A stretch of 64,000 nt of DNA from Cellulomonas iranensis NBRC 101100 = JCM 18110 (GTDB taxonomy: Bacteria > Actinomycetota > Actinomycetes > Actinomycetales > Cellulomonadaceae): assembly GCF_001552375.1 (NCBI RefSeq), contig NZ_BCRB01000002.1, positions 1 through 64,000 on the forward strand. Direction: 5' to 3'. A program made the position numbers and the translations under genes. Positions 36,054 to 43,651 of the stretch are shown in pieces; position 1 is the stretch's first letter, and each line of letters starts with the position of its first letter. Below the pieces are notes generated by a model that was not told the DNA's origin, made no database searches, and saw only the letters and a program-made list of their open reading frames with translations.

Positions 36054-36102
36054 GTCGCGTCCGGGACCCGGGCGACCCGGCGCGTGCCCCGGGAGACGCG
36101 AC
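36054..36102 (-). terminator. Terminator after the DUF3592 gene
   Basis: Outer arms GTCGCGTC (36054-36061) and GACGCGAC (36095-36102) are extended by imperfect CGGG/CCCG pairing inside. It lies immediately beyond the stop codon at 36104 and marks the end of the Tad-associated gene string before guaA. Confidence 0.55.
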
Positions 36103-36103
36103 C

Positions 36104-36571
36104 TCAGCCGCCCGCGAGCACCAGCACGAGGCCGCGCACGAGCACGAGCGGGAAGATGACGAGACCCGTCGCCATGGCGCCGACCAGGAAGCCGGGCCGC
36201 TCCAGGTCGGGCCGGTCGACGTAGAGGCGGCGGGGGTCGCGCGGGTCCTGGACCACGGGCACCTCCTGCCCCGGCTGGTACTCCCCCGCAGGCAGCTTCT
36301 GATCCGTCAGCACGCCCCCCGGGACGGCGGCCGTGGCGACCACGACCCGTACCGTCGGACGCTCCGTGACAGACCGTCGCTCCATGACGCGGGTCGCACG
36401 CACCTCGAGGACGCGCCCCGTGCCGCGCAGCCCGCGCCGGAACACCCGGTGGCGCCGGTACACGTACGAGAACGCGACCGCGAACACCACCAGGAAGAGC
36501 ACGCCGCCGACGCCCACCAGGGCCGCCGTCGCGAGCGGGCTCAGGGGCTGCACCCCCGTGACCGGGTCCAC
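36104..36571 (-). CDS. DUF3592-like membrane protein at the end of the Tad locus
   Basis: This 155-residue protein has one N-terminal span (ATAALVGVGGVLFLVVFAVAFSYVY), a basic stretch, and a beta-rich middle domain (GTGRVLEVRATRVMERRSVTERPTVRVVV...YQPGQEVPVVQDPRDPRRLYVDRP). A second span is at the C-terminus. The middle part and the QDPxDPRRLYVD pattern match DUF3592 (cytokine-insensitive unknown membrane proteins). It begins 4 bp after the stop of the lipoprotein gene, so it is the last gene of the Tad-linked transcript. Any role in the pilus is inference. Confidence 0.72.
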   Translation of the reverse strand: MDPVTGVQPLSPLATAALVGVGGVLFLVVFAVAFSYVYRRHRVFRRGLRGTGRVLEVRATRVMERRSVTERPTVRVVVATAAVPGGVLTDQKLPAGEYQPGQEVPVVQDPRDPRRLYVDRPDLERPGFLVGAMATGLVIFPLVLVRGLVLVLAGG

Positions 36572-36575
36572 CCGG

Positions 36576-37181
36576 TCAGCCGTCGACGCGCACGGTGCGC
36601 AGCACCTCGTAGGCGACCGAGTCCGCGAGACCGCCGCGCGGGGCCTCGGCCCACACGCCGACGACGCGCGTGCCCGCGGGGTCGCGCGTGGTCACGTACT
36701 CGACGTCGAGCTCGGTGCCGTCGTCGAGCGTGAGCACGCCGCGCACGGCCACGGCGTGACCGAAGCCCTCCCACGTCAGCGGGACCTGCTCGAGGTCGCT
36801 CGCGATGCCCGACGCGCCCAGCTGCGCGAACGCCGTCGCGGCGGCCGCGTCGACGCCGGCGTCGTCGACGTCCTCGTCGCGCGTGACCGTGAGGTTCACC
36901 TCGGAGCGCGCCGCGCCCTCGCGCTGCAGCACGAGCTGCGTCGTGTCCTCGCCCGACGTGCGCTCGTCGGACGTGAAGTCCGCGGGCACGTCGATCCCGA
37001 TGCCGTCGACCGTCGAGCGGGACGCCCCGTCGACGCCCTCGAGCGTCGTGATGTCCCACCCCCCGGTCGGTGCCGTGGGCGCCGTGGACGACGCGCCGCC
37101 CTCACCCTCGGCCGCGTCCTGCGAGCAGGCCGACAACGTCAGAGCCGCCACCACCGCGACCGCGGCACCCAGCACCCTCAT
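36576..37181 (-). CDS. Putative lipoprotein of the Tad locus
   Basis: This 201-residue protein has a lipobox LSAC near residue 19 after a typical signal (MRVLGAAVAVVAALTLSAC). A Ser/Thr/Gly-rich linker follows, then a roughly 150-residue beta-rich domain (VDGIGIDVPADFTSDERTSGEDTTQLVLQ...VNLTVTRDEDVDD...VAVRGVLTLDDGTELDVEYVTT). Its shape resembles PsbP/LpqN-type lipoproteins of actinobacteria, but I do not claim the family. It should be anchored on the outer membrane face. The ATG overlaps the stop of the large pseudopilin gene (ATGA), so both are coupled and may act together. Confidence 0.75.
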   Translation of the reverse strand: MRVLGAAVAVVAALTLSACSQDAAEGEGGASSTAPTAPTGGWDITTLEGVDGASRSTVDGIGIDVPADFTSDERTSGEDTTQLVLQREGAARSEVNLTVTRDEDVDDAGVDAAAATAFAQLGASGIASDLEQVPLTWEGFGHAVAVRGVLTLDDGTELDVEYVTTRDPAGTRVVGVWAEAPRGGLADSVAYEVLRTVRVDG

Positions 37182-38578
37182 GCAGCGCACCCGCTCCACT
37201 CCTTCCAGCCCGTCGGCGTCATGTAGTACGCGTCCGTCGTCTCCGACGACGACGTCGACGCCCCGAGGCTGAACCCTAGGCCACCGACGGCCGGCGCCTT
37301 GAGCGAGAGGGCCGCCGCCAGGAGGTCCTGCGAGCTGACGTCGACGAACTGCGCGGTGATGTCACCGCTGCGCCGCGCCTCGTCGAAGATCAGCGGGATC
37401 GCCGCCGAGGTCGCCATCGAGGGCTGGCCCGCGACGGCCACGGCGCCGAGGCCCGCGAGCGCCGCCGTCACCTGCGTGCGGTTCCGGTCGGTGACCGCGA
37501 AGTCGGCCGTGAGCGTCAGCCCCTTGCCGTAGCCGTCGCCGATCGGGTAGCCGGCGCCGTTGCTCAGCGCGTACGCGCCCTCGGAGGACGCCGCACCGTC
37601 GAGCGAGACGTGGTTCAGCTGGCCGTCCGGCCCGACCGTCGCCGCGACGACGAGCTGGACCTGGCCGCTGACCTCGCCGCCCTGCCCCCAGTTCGGGTCG
37701 CTGCTGGAGAAGCCCAGCTGGGCGGCCGCCTCGGCGGTCAGCTCGACCTTGGAGTACACGGTGATGTCGCCGGTCTTCGTGTCGATCTTGGTGCCGAGCG
37801 CGTTCGAGTAGTCGATCGACGCCGAGCCGCCGGCCACGCCGACCCCGACACCGGCGCCCGCGTTGGCGACGACGCCGCCCTCGGCGTACACCGCGCTCGG
37901 GACCGGCGGCACGTACGTGTTGCCCGTCACCCAGTCGATGAGCTGCGAGACGCCCTCGAGGCCGATGCCGACGAGCGGCGCGGCGGGCCCCGTGGCGGAC
38001 GCGACGACGTTCTGCGCGAACTTGCGCTGCACCCAGCCGTTGAAGTCCTGGACGTCCTCGATCGAGTCGAACGTGAACTCGGCACCGCCGCCGGCGTGCA
38101 GGCCCGCGGCCGCCTCGGCGCTCAGCTCGACCGAGCCGCCGTAGCCCATGATCTCGAGACCGCCGTGCGCCTCGCCGGCGCTCGCGACGGCCTTGACCGC
38201 GACGTCGCCGTTCAGCGTCACGCGGTACGTGCCGTCGCTGAGCCGGTCGACCGACAGCTGTCCCTCGCTGCCGAGGTCGACGAACGCGATCGAGACGCCC
38301 GCCTGGACCGTCGTGGTGTCCGTGCCGAGCGTGCAGGCCCGCTCGGGCTCGCGGTCGACGTCGATCTGACCGGCGCCGCCGCAGTCCGCGTCGAACGCGT
38401 CGCACAGCTTCGCGACGATGGTGTCGCCCACGGGCAGCACCCACATCGCGATGCCCGCGATGAGCGCCACGACCACGGCGACCGCACCGACGTACTCGAC
38501 CAGCCCGGCGCCCTCGTCGCCGCGGACGCGCGCGGTGCGCGCGTCCGACGGCCGGCACCCGTCGTGACCCTTGCTCAT
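37178..38578 (-). CDS. Flp-type prepilin signal fused to a large extracellular domain
   Basis: This 466-residue protein has a 23-residue basic leader, then a class III prepilin signal. After Gly23 comes AGLVEY with Glu at +5 and Tyr at +6, followed by a hydrophobic helix (VGAVAVVVALIAGIAMWV). This is exactly the Flp pilin pattern. About 420 residues of Ala/Gly/Ser-rich, beta-rich, non-membrane sequence follow (for example GGSVELSAEAAAGLHAGGGAEF, VAGGSASIDYSNALGTKIDTKTGDITVYSKVELTAEAAAQL). Normal Flp pilins are about 60 residues, so this may be a minor or tip pilin, or an adhesin processed by the prepilin peptidase. GGAGGCAGG precedes the ATG. The ectodomain family is unknown to me. Confidence 0.8.
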   Translation of the reverse strand: MSKGHDGCRPSDARTARVRGDEGAGLVEYVGAVAVVVALIAGIAMWVLPVGDTIVAKLCDAFDADCGGAGQIDVDREPERACTLGTDTTTVQAGVSIAFVDLGSEGQLSVDRLSDGTYRVTLNGDVAVKAVASAGEAHGGLEIMGYGGSVELSAEAAAGLHAGGGAEFTFDSIEDVQDFNGWVQRKFAQNVVASATGPAAPLVGIGLEGVSQLIDWVTGNTYVPPVPSAVYAEGGVVANAGAGVGVGVAGGSASIDYSNALGTKIDTKTGDITVYSKVELTAEAAAQLGFSSSDPNWGQGGEVSGQVQLVVAATVGPDGQLNHVSLDGAASSEGAYALSNGAGYPIGDGYGKGLTLTADFAVTDRNRTQVTAALAGLGAVAVAGQPSMATSAAIPLIFDEARRSGDITAQFVDVSSQDLLAAALSLKAPAVGGLGFSLGASTSSSETTDAYYMTPTGWKEWSGCAA

Positions 38579-38696
38579 CGCCTGCCTCCTCGGTTCACGA
38601 CGGACGTTACAGAGCGGGCCGCGGCCCGGTCGTGGGCCCGGGCTCCCCCACGGGGCCCAGGCCCGACCCGGGTCGCAGGGCCCAGCCGGCGCCGCG

Positions 38697-39827
38697 TCAC
38701 GGGCCCGCCACCAGTCGCGTCTCCGCGAGGAACGCGCCGATGCCCGACGGCGGCGCGAACGGCGGCGGCGGGGGCGGCGGGGGCGGCGGCGTCCAGTCCG
38801 GGTCGTCCGGGTCGGGGGTGGGCGTCGGCGTCGGCGTCGGGGTGGGCGTCGGTGCCGGCGCCACCGTGCGGCACGTGCCGCGCACGAGGTAGCCGAGCGT
38901 GCGACCCGAACGGCACACGCCCGAGCTCAGGCGCAGCTCGGCGGTGGCGACCTGCTCGACGCGCTTGCCGGAGTGCGGGACCGCGTCGAGGCTGCGCACG
39001 CGCACGGTCACCCGCGCGCGGGGCACGTCGACGTCGAGCGACAGGAGCTCGGCGTCGTTGGCCTGCGCGAAGGACCGCGCCGACCCGACCATCGCGCCCC
39101 CCGTGAACGCGCCGAGGTCCGTCCCGGCGAAGTCCCAGAAGTCGTCGGCGTCGCTCGCCCACCGCGCGCGGTCGAACGCACCCCGCACGCCGTCGCGCCA
39201 GGTGTCGGCCGCGGCGAGGGCGGCCGCGTCGGCGGCCGTGCGCGACTCGCGTGCGTCCGAGGTCGCCGACCCGACGACCGCGACCACGAGCAGCGCGGCC
39301 GCGACGAGGCCGGCGACCGCCGGGATGATCAGCAGGTTCGTCGCGCCCCGGTCGTCGGCGAGCGACCTGCGGTAGCGCAGCGGGAGCCGCTCGGCCTCGC
39401 CGGGCGAGACGAACAGCACGGACAGCAGCGGGAAGGCCACCCACGTGAGCAGGTCCAGCGCCAGGCGCCACGACCACAGCGACGTCCCGCTCGCGAGGGC
39501 GCCGAGGACGCCGAGGACGAGCTGCAGCGACCACGCGACCGCCGCCGCGACGACGACGGTCGGCAGCACCTCGCGGCGCTCGTCGAAGCCGCGCCGGCTC
39601 CGGTAGGAGCGCACCGCGACGACGCCGACGCACGTGAGTCGCACGGCCGAGAGCACCCAGCCGATCGCGAGCGCGGTGGTCGGGTCGATCGCGAGGAGGA
39701 AGGTCGCGAACGCCGGCAGGAGCAGCCAGTACAGGAGCGCGAAGGTGAGCAGGTCCAGCACGACGAACAGCGCCACCGTGCGCCAGTCGACGCGTCGCGC
39801 GGACGCGCGCGGCGTGGTCCAGGACAT
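38697..39827 (-). CDS. TadG-like membrane protein with proline-rich tail
   Basis: In this 376-residue protein, residues 1-150 hold four spans (VALFVVLDLLTFALLYWLLLPAF and others). A charged DDRGATN then precedes a further hydrophobic segment (LLIIPAVAGLVAAALLVVAVVGSA), followed by RESRTAADAAALAAADTWRDGV. The AADAAALAAA pattern is the TadG/Flp-associated signature of pseudopilin-like proteins, but the +5 Glu is missing. A soluble domain with two cysteines follows, then Pro-Thr repeats, an Asp-rich patch and a ten-Pro run before the end. The extra N-terminal membrane domain is unusual. The start has only a weak AGAGAG upstream. Confidence 0.75.
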   Translation of the reverse strand: MSWTTPRASARRVDWRTVALFVVLDLLTFALLYWLLLPAFATFLLAIDPTTALAIGWVLSAVRLTCVGVVAVRSYRSRRGFDERREVLPTVVVAAAVAWSLQLVLGVLGALASGTSLWSWRLALDLLTWVAFPLLSVLFVSPGEAERLPLRYRRSLADDRGATNLLIIPAVAGLVAAALLVVAVVGSATSDARESRTAADAAALAAADTWRDGVRGAFDRARWASDADDFWDFAGTDLGAFTGGAMVGSARSFAQANDAELLSLDVDVPRARVTVRVRSLDAVPHSGKRVEQVATAELRLSSGVCRSGRTLGYLVRGTCRTVAPAPTPTPTPTPTPTPDPDDPDWTPPPPPPPPPPFAPPSGIGAFLAETRLVAGP

Positions 39828-39877
39828 GCGGTGCTCGCTCTCTGCTCGGGGCGGCGCCGGGGCGGGGAGCCGCGGCG

Positions 39878-41392
39878 TCAGCCCTCGACGGGGACGTCGG
39901 TGATGCGGAACCGGCCCTGCGCGTCGACGGTGACGGAGTCCTGGCCCGAGTCGGGCCACAGGACCGTGACGGTGACGGACTCGCCCTGCGACAGCGGGGC
40001 GTCGACGAACTGGTCCGCCAGGACCCCTCGCGCGTCGTCGCCGTCGGCGTCGCCGCGCAGGTAGTCGGCCGGGTACAGGTAGGACCCCTCGCCGAGCAGG
40101 GTCGCGCCGTAGGCGCCCGCGGTGAGGGTGGTCGACGACAGCCCGCGCGACAGCAGCCGCCCCTCGGCGAAGTCGCCGAACAGCCCGACGGGCGCACCCG
40201 TGCCGGACGACACGCGCTCGATCTCGAGCGACCCGACGAGGAACGGTCCGCTGCGGCGCACCTCGGTCGCGCTCACGGCCCACGTGGCGCCCGCCACGTC
40301 GACCTGCACCGGCGAGCCCGCCGTGCCGACGGCGCCCGTCGGCTCGGGCACCGCGACGTCGCCGGTCGTGACCTCGAGCGCCTGGCCGGCCTGCGCGACG
40401 GTGAAGCGGACCTCGACGCGGCGGTTGGCGGCGCGGGCCTCCGGGCTCGTGCCCGACGCGACGGGCTCCGTCTCGCCCTTGCCCTCGGTGCGGAGCGTGA
40501 AGCCGCCGCCGAGGGTCTGGCCGAGGCGCGCGGCCACGGACGCCGCACGGCGGTCGGACAGCGCCAGGTTGTAGTCGTCCGAGCCGACGTCGTCGGTGTG
40601 GCCGGTGACGACGACCTCGCCCTCCTGGGCCGCCGCCGCGATCTGCGCAGCCGCCGCGTCGACGGCCGCTCCGGCCTCGGGCGTGAGGTCGGAGACGTCG
40701 GTCGCGAAGAGCACGTCGGACGCGAGCGTGACGGTCGCGTCCTCCGCCTGCACCTGGGTGCTGGCGGCGCCGTCGTACGCGACCGAGAAGACCTCGACGC
40801 CACCCTCGGGGTAGACCGCCGTGGCGGTCGCGCCGAGGTCCTCGGGCGTCGTGCCGACGTCCTGCCCCGTCACGACCGGCACGTCCTCGACGAGCCCGAA
40901 GTACGGGAAGAGGACGTCGACGCTCGTCGCGTCCGGCGCGGCGAAGAACGCCTCCGAGGTCACCGACCCGCCCGGCGCCAGGTTGAGCGCGTCGCCGCTG
41001 GTCGAGACCGACGTGCCGCCGTCCCGGCCGACCTCCCACGCGCGCATGCCCTCCGGGTCGACCAGCCGCAGCTTGCCGACGTTGAGGAAGGACCCCGCGT
41101 TGCGCAGCAGGGCCGCGATCGAGAGGTTCGTGCCCGCGGGTGCGTCGTCGCCCATCGTGTAGTCGACCGTGAGCAGCGCGTGCTCCCCGACGACCTGCAC
41201 GGGGTGCACGGTCAGCTCGACCGGCGCCCCGAGGTGCTCGACCTCCACCACGACCGACCCGTCGTCCGCCGGGGCGGACGACGTGGGCTGCGCTCCCGTC
41301 GTCGTCGGACCGGGTTCCGGGTCCGACCCCGTGCAGGCGGTGGCCGAGAGCACGACGGCGAGGGCGACGGCGGTCAGACGGGCACGGCGCAT
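39878..41392 (-). CDS. OmpA-family lipoprotein of the Tad locus
   Basis: This 504-residue protein has a lipoprotein signal (MRRARLTAVALAVVLSATAC), a Thr/Ser/Pro-rich linker, and a first beta domain (residues 45-205). The OmpA C-like peptidoglycan-binding domain (about 230-345) shows VLFATDVSDLTPEAGAAVD, VTGHTDDVGSDDYNLALSDRRA and ANRRVEVRF, with the Asp and Arg that hold diaminopimelate. A further beta domain closes the protein. In a monoderm it would link membrane and cell wall, perhaps anchoring the pilus machine. AGGAAGG lies eight bases before the ATG. It lies beyond a strong hairpin after flp, so it is expressed at a lower level or separately. Confidence 0.85.
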   Translation of the reverse strand: MRRARLTAVALAVVLSATACTGSDPEPGPTTTGAQPTSSAPADDGSVVVEVEHLGAPVELTVHPVQVVGEHALLTVDYTMGDDAPAGTNLSIAALLRNAGSFLNVGKLRLVDPEGMRAWEVGRDGGTSVSTSGDALNLAPGGSVTSEAFFAAPDATSVDVLFPYFGLVEDVPVVTGQDVGTTPEDLGATATAVYPEGGVEVFSVAYDGAASTQVQAEDATVTLASDVLFATDVSDLTPEAGAAVDAAAAQIAAAAQEGEVVVTGHTDDVGSDDYNLALSDRRAASVAARLGQTLGGGFTLRTEGKGETEPVASGTSPEARAANRRVEVRFTVAQAGQALEVTTGDVAVPEPTGAVGTAGSPVQVDVAGATWAVSATEVRRSGPFLVGSLEIERVSSGTGAPVGLFGDFAEGRLLSRGLSSTTLTAGAYGATLLGEGSYLYPADYLRGDADGDDARGVLADQFVDAPLSQGESVTVTVLWPDSGQDSVTVDAQGRFRITDVPVEG

Positions 41393-41415
41393 GGAGGACC
41401 TTCCTGGACGACGAG

Positions 41416-41450
41416 ACCGGTCCGGCCGCCCCACGGGCGGCCGGACCGGT
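41416..41450 (-). terminator. Hairpin directly after the flp pilin gene
   Basis: Perfect 16-bp arms (41416-41431 and 41435-41450) with a 3-base loop, 30 bp beyond the flp stop and 23 bp before the ompA-like start. It probably limits read-through from the abundant pilin message. Confidence 0.85.
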
Positions 41451-41480
41451 GTCCCGGCCACGTCCGGCCGGGTGGCTGGG

Positions 41481-41699
41481 TCAGCCGATGCTGTTGATGG
41501 CCTCGGTGAGCTTGCTGACGATCGTGCCGCCGAGACCCGAGGCCGCCGCGATCACGATCCCGATGATCGCCACGACGACCAGGATGATACCGACGTACTC
41601 GACAGAGCCCTGGCCACGGTCGTCGCGGCGCAGCGCGCCCAGCACGAGGCCCGTGAAGGCGAGGCGGGCGGCGATGGCGCGGCGCGTGAGGTTCTCCAT
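41481..41699 (-). CDS. flp: Flp-type major pilin
   Basis: This 72-residue prepilin has a 29-residue leader with basic residues, then a cleavage point after Gly29 followed by QGSVEY, giving Glu at +5 and Tyr at +6. A hydrophobic helix (VGIILVVVAIIGIVIAAAS) and a short tail (GGTIVSKLTEAINSIG) follow. This is the classic Flp pilin of Tad systems. AGGAGG sits seven bases before the ATG, the strongest ribosome site of the locus, as expected for the main structural subunit. It lies between the response-regulator gene and a strong hairpin, so it could be made from a processed or separate transcript. Its prepilin peptidase is not encoded in this window. Confidence 0.93.
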   Translation of the reverse strand: MENLTRRAIAARLAFTGLVLGALRRDDRGQGSVEYVGIILVVVAIIGIVIAAASGLGGTIVSKLTEAINSIG

Positions 41700-41759
41700 G
41701 GTGTTTCCTCCTGAGCGTGGGGCCAGCGCCCCGAGGTCGTTGTGCTGACGGTGAAGACG

Positions 41760-42455
41760 CTACGGTCGCGGCGCCCCGCCCACGAGCGGCCCAGGACCCA
41801 TCCCGGTCCCATTCGCCCCTGGGTCCCCGGGCCCAGGGGCGGTGCCCAGCCAGACCGCCACCGCGTGCGCGCGGTTGGTCACGCCCAGCTTCGCGAAGAT
41901 GCGGTTGATGTGGTTCTTCACCGTCTTCTCGGACAGGAAGAGGCGGCGTGCGATCTGCGTGTTCGTCAGCCCCTGCGCGACCACGTCCATGATCTCGGCC
42001 TCGCGCGCGGACAGGTCGTCGCGTGACGCGACGCCTGCCGCGGGCGGCGGCGGCGGGTCGGCGGGCGACACCCACGGCTCGAGCCCCGACACCACGCGGC
42101 CGCCCGCGAGGCACGCGCGGATGGCCGCGCCGATCCCCGCCGGCTCGAGCGAGCCGTGGATCACGTACCCCGCCGCGCCCGCGCGCATCGCCTCGTTGAC
42201 CGCCGCCATGTCGTCCGTGTTGGTCAGCATGACGACGGTCGTGCGCCCGACGAGCTCGGGCAGCACCGACAGGCCGTCGCGGCCGGGCATGCGCACGTCC
42301 AGCAGCACGACGTCGACGTCGCCCTGCGCCACCCGGTCGACCGCCGCCTGACCGTCGCCGGCCTCGTCGACGCTCTCGACGTCGTCGAGCTCCTCGAGCG
42401 CCGCCCGCAGCCCGAGCCGGATCAGCGCGTTGTCGTCCACCACCAGGATCCTCAT
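41760..42455 (-). CDS. LuxR-family response regulator embedded in the Tad locus
   Basis: This 231-residue protein has a receiver domain opening MRILVVDDNALIRLGLRAAL, with phospho-acceptor Asp in VVLLDVRMPGRDG and a Thr in VVMLTNTDD. The lysine position of the receiver is altered (GYVIHGSL instead of GYVTK), which may weaken standard phosphorylation. The C-terminal LuxR domain reads LSAREAEIMDVVAQGLTNTQIARRLFLSEKTVKNHINRIFAKLG. The last 30 residues are Gly/Pro-rich. The ATG overlaps the kinase stop (ATGA). Its position between tadC and flp suggests that it controls pilin expression. Confidence 0.9.
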   Translation of the reverse strand: MRILVVDDNALIRLGLRAALEELDDVESVDEAGDGQAAVDRVAQGDVDVVLLDVRMPGRDGLSVLPELVGRTTVVMLTNTDDMAAVNEAMRAGAAGYVIHGSLEPAGIGAAIRACLAGGRVVSGLEPWVSPADPPPPPAAGVASRDDLSAREAEIMDVVAQGLTNTQIARRLFLSEKTVKNHINRIFAKLGVTNRAHAVAVWLGTAPGPGDPGANGTGMGPGPLVGGAPRP

Positions 42456-43651
42456 CTAGCCTCCACCGTCTCGGGAGTGAGCGCGAGGGTCACACGCGTG
42501 CGCAGGCCCCCGCCCGGGGCCGGGCCGCGCTCGACGCTGCCGCGCCACGCGGCCGCCCTCTCGTCGATGCCCTGCAGGCCGTAGTGGCCGTCCGCCACCA
42601 GGTCGGGTGCGGGCGGCACCTGGTCCATGCCGCGGCCGTCGTCCGTGACCGTCAGCGTCAGACCGCCGCAGGACACCCGGACCTCGACCTCGACCCGGTT
42701 GGCCCCGGCGTGCCGCCGGACGTTCTCGAGCAGCTCGAGCACCATCGCCCGCACGTCGCCCGCGAGCTCGACGTCGACCTCCGCGTACGCCGGGTCGACG
42801 TCGAGCTCGACGGGCGTCCCGACGTCCCGCGTCCACCTCCGGCACGCGTCCACGAGGTCGTCGACCGGCATCGCACCCGCGCGCCGGAGCTCGCCGAGCG
42901 CCGTGCGCGTGTCGAGGTGCGCGGCGCGGCAGGCCTCGTCGAGCTGCCGGGCCAGCGCGATCGTGCGCTCGTCGGCGCCCTCGCGCTCGAGCCGCGCGAG
43001 CAGCGTGCCGCTGAGCATGGTCGCGCCCGCGAGGTCGCCGGCGGCGGTGTCGTGCAGGTCCCGCGCGATCCGCACGCGCTCGAGCGTGGCCGCACGGCGC
43101 ACCTGCGCGAGCGCCGCCTCGCGCGCCGCGACGTCCTGCGCGCGCAGCCAGGAGCCGAGCGCGGAGCCCGCACCCGCCATCGCGATGACGCCGAGCGAGC
43201 CGACGGCCACCACGAGCCAGGTCGTGCCCGTCGCGTCAAGCGCGTTCGCGTACACCAGCACCATCGCGATGGCGAGCGCCATGACGAGCGCGAGCCGCGC
43301 CCCGACCAGGACGCCCAGCAGCGCGACCGTGGCAGCGGCGTAGACCGTCATGATCTCGCCCGACAGGGCCAGCAGCACCAGCACCGTCGTCACCAGGTCG
43401 CAGGCCAGCAGGATCCCCGAGCGCGACAGGAGCGCGCCCCGGGCGTCCCACGACAGCGCCGGGAAGACCGAGAACGGCACCGCGAGCAGCACGACCCACA
43501 GGTCGGCGCCGTCCGCCGTGCCCGCCACGAGCGCCGCGACGAGCGCGAGCGCGAGCGTCGCGAGCCGCACCTCGCTCAGGAGGCGCGTGACCCGCCCGAT
43601 CGCCAGGTGCGCGGGGCGGTCCACGACCGCGGTGGCGTCAGAAGATGCCAC
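42452..43651 (-). CDS. Sensor histidine kinase embedded in the Tad locus
   Basis: This kinase of about 399 residues has five or six membrane spans (for example LATLALALVAALVAGTADGADLWVVLLAVPF and VVAVGSLGVIAMAGAGSALG). A short coiled stretch leads to the HisKA_3 box with the phospho-His in RIARDLHDTAAGDLAGATML, then HATPase_c with LELLENVRRHAGA and TDDGRGMDQ. No extracytoplasmic sensor domain is visible, so it may sense the membrane or the pilus. Two GTG starts are possible. I prefer 43649-43651, with GAGG six bases upstream, over 43663. It overlaps the tadC 3' end either way. Confidence 0.86.
   Translation of the reverse strand: MASSDATAVVDRPAHLAIGRVTRLLSEVRLATLALALVAALVAGTADGADLWVVLLAVPFSVFPALSWDARGALLSRSGILLACDLVTTVLVLLALSGEIMTVYAAATVALLGVLVGARLALVMALAIAMVLVYANALDATGTTWLVVAVGSLGVIAMAGAGSALGSWLRAQDVAAREAALAQVRRAATLERVRIARDLHDTAAGDLAGATMLSGTLLARLEREGADERTIALARQLDEACRAAHLDTRTALGELRRAGAMPVDDLVDACRRWTRDVGTPVELDVDPAYAEVDVELAGDVRAMVLELLENVRRHAGANRVEVEVRVSCGGLTLTVTDDGRGMDQVPPAPDLVADGHYGLQGIDERAAAWRGSVERGPAPGGGLRTRVTLALTPETVEAR

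Noticed and set aside
38760-38860. Short tandem repeats of GGCGGC and GGCGTC as a possible microsatellite or CRISPR-like array
   Set aside because: They encode the proline run and Pro-Thr repeats of the TadG-like protein. There are no spacers or regular palindromic repeats.
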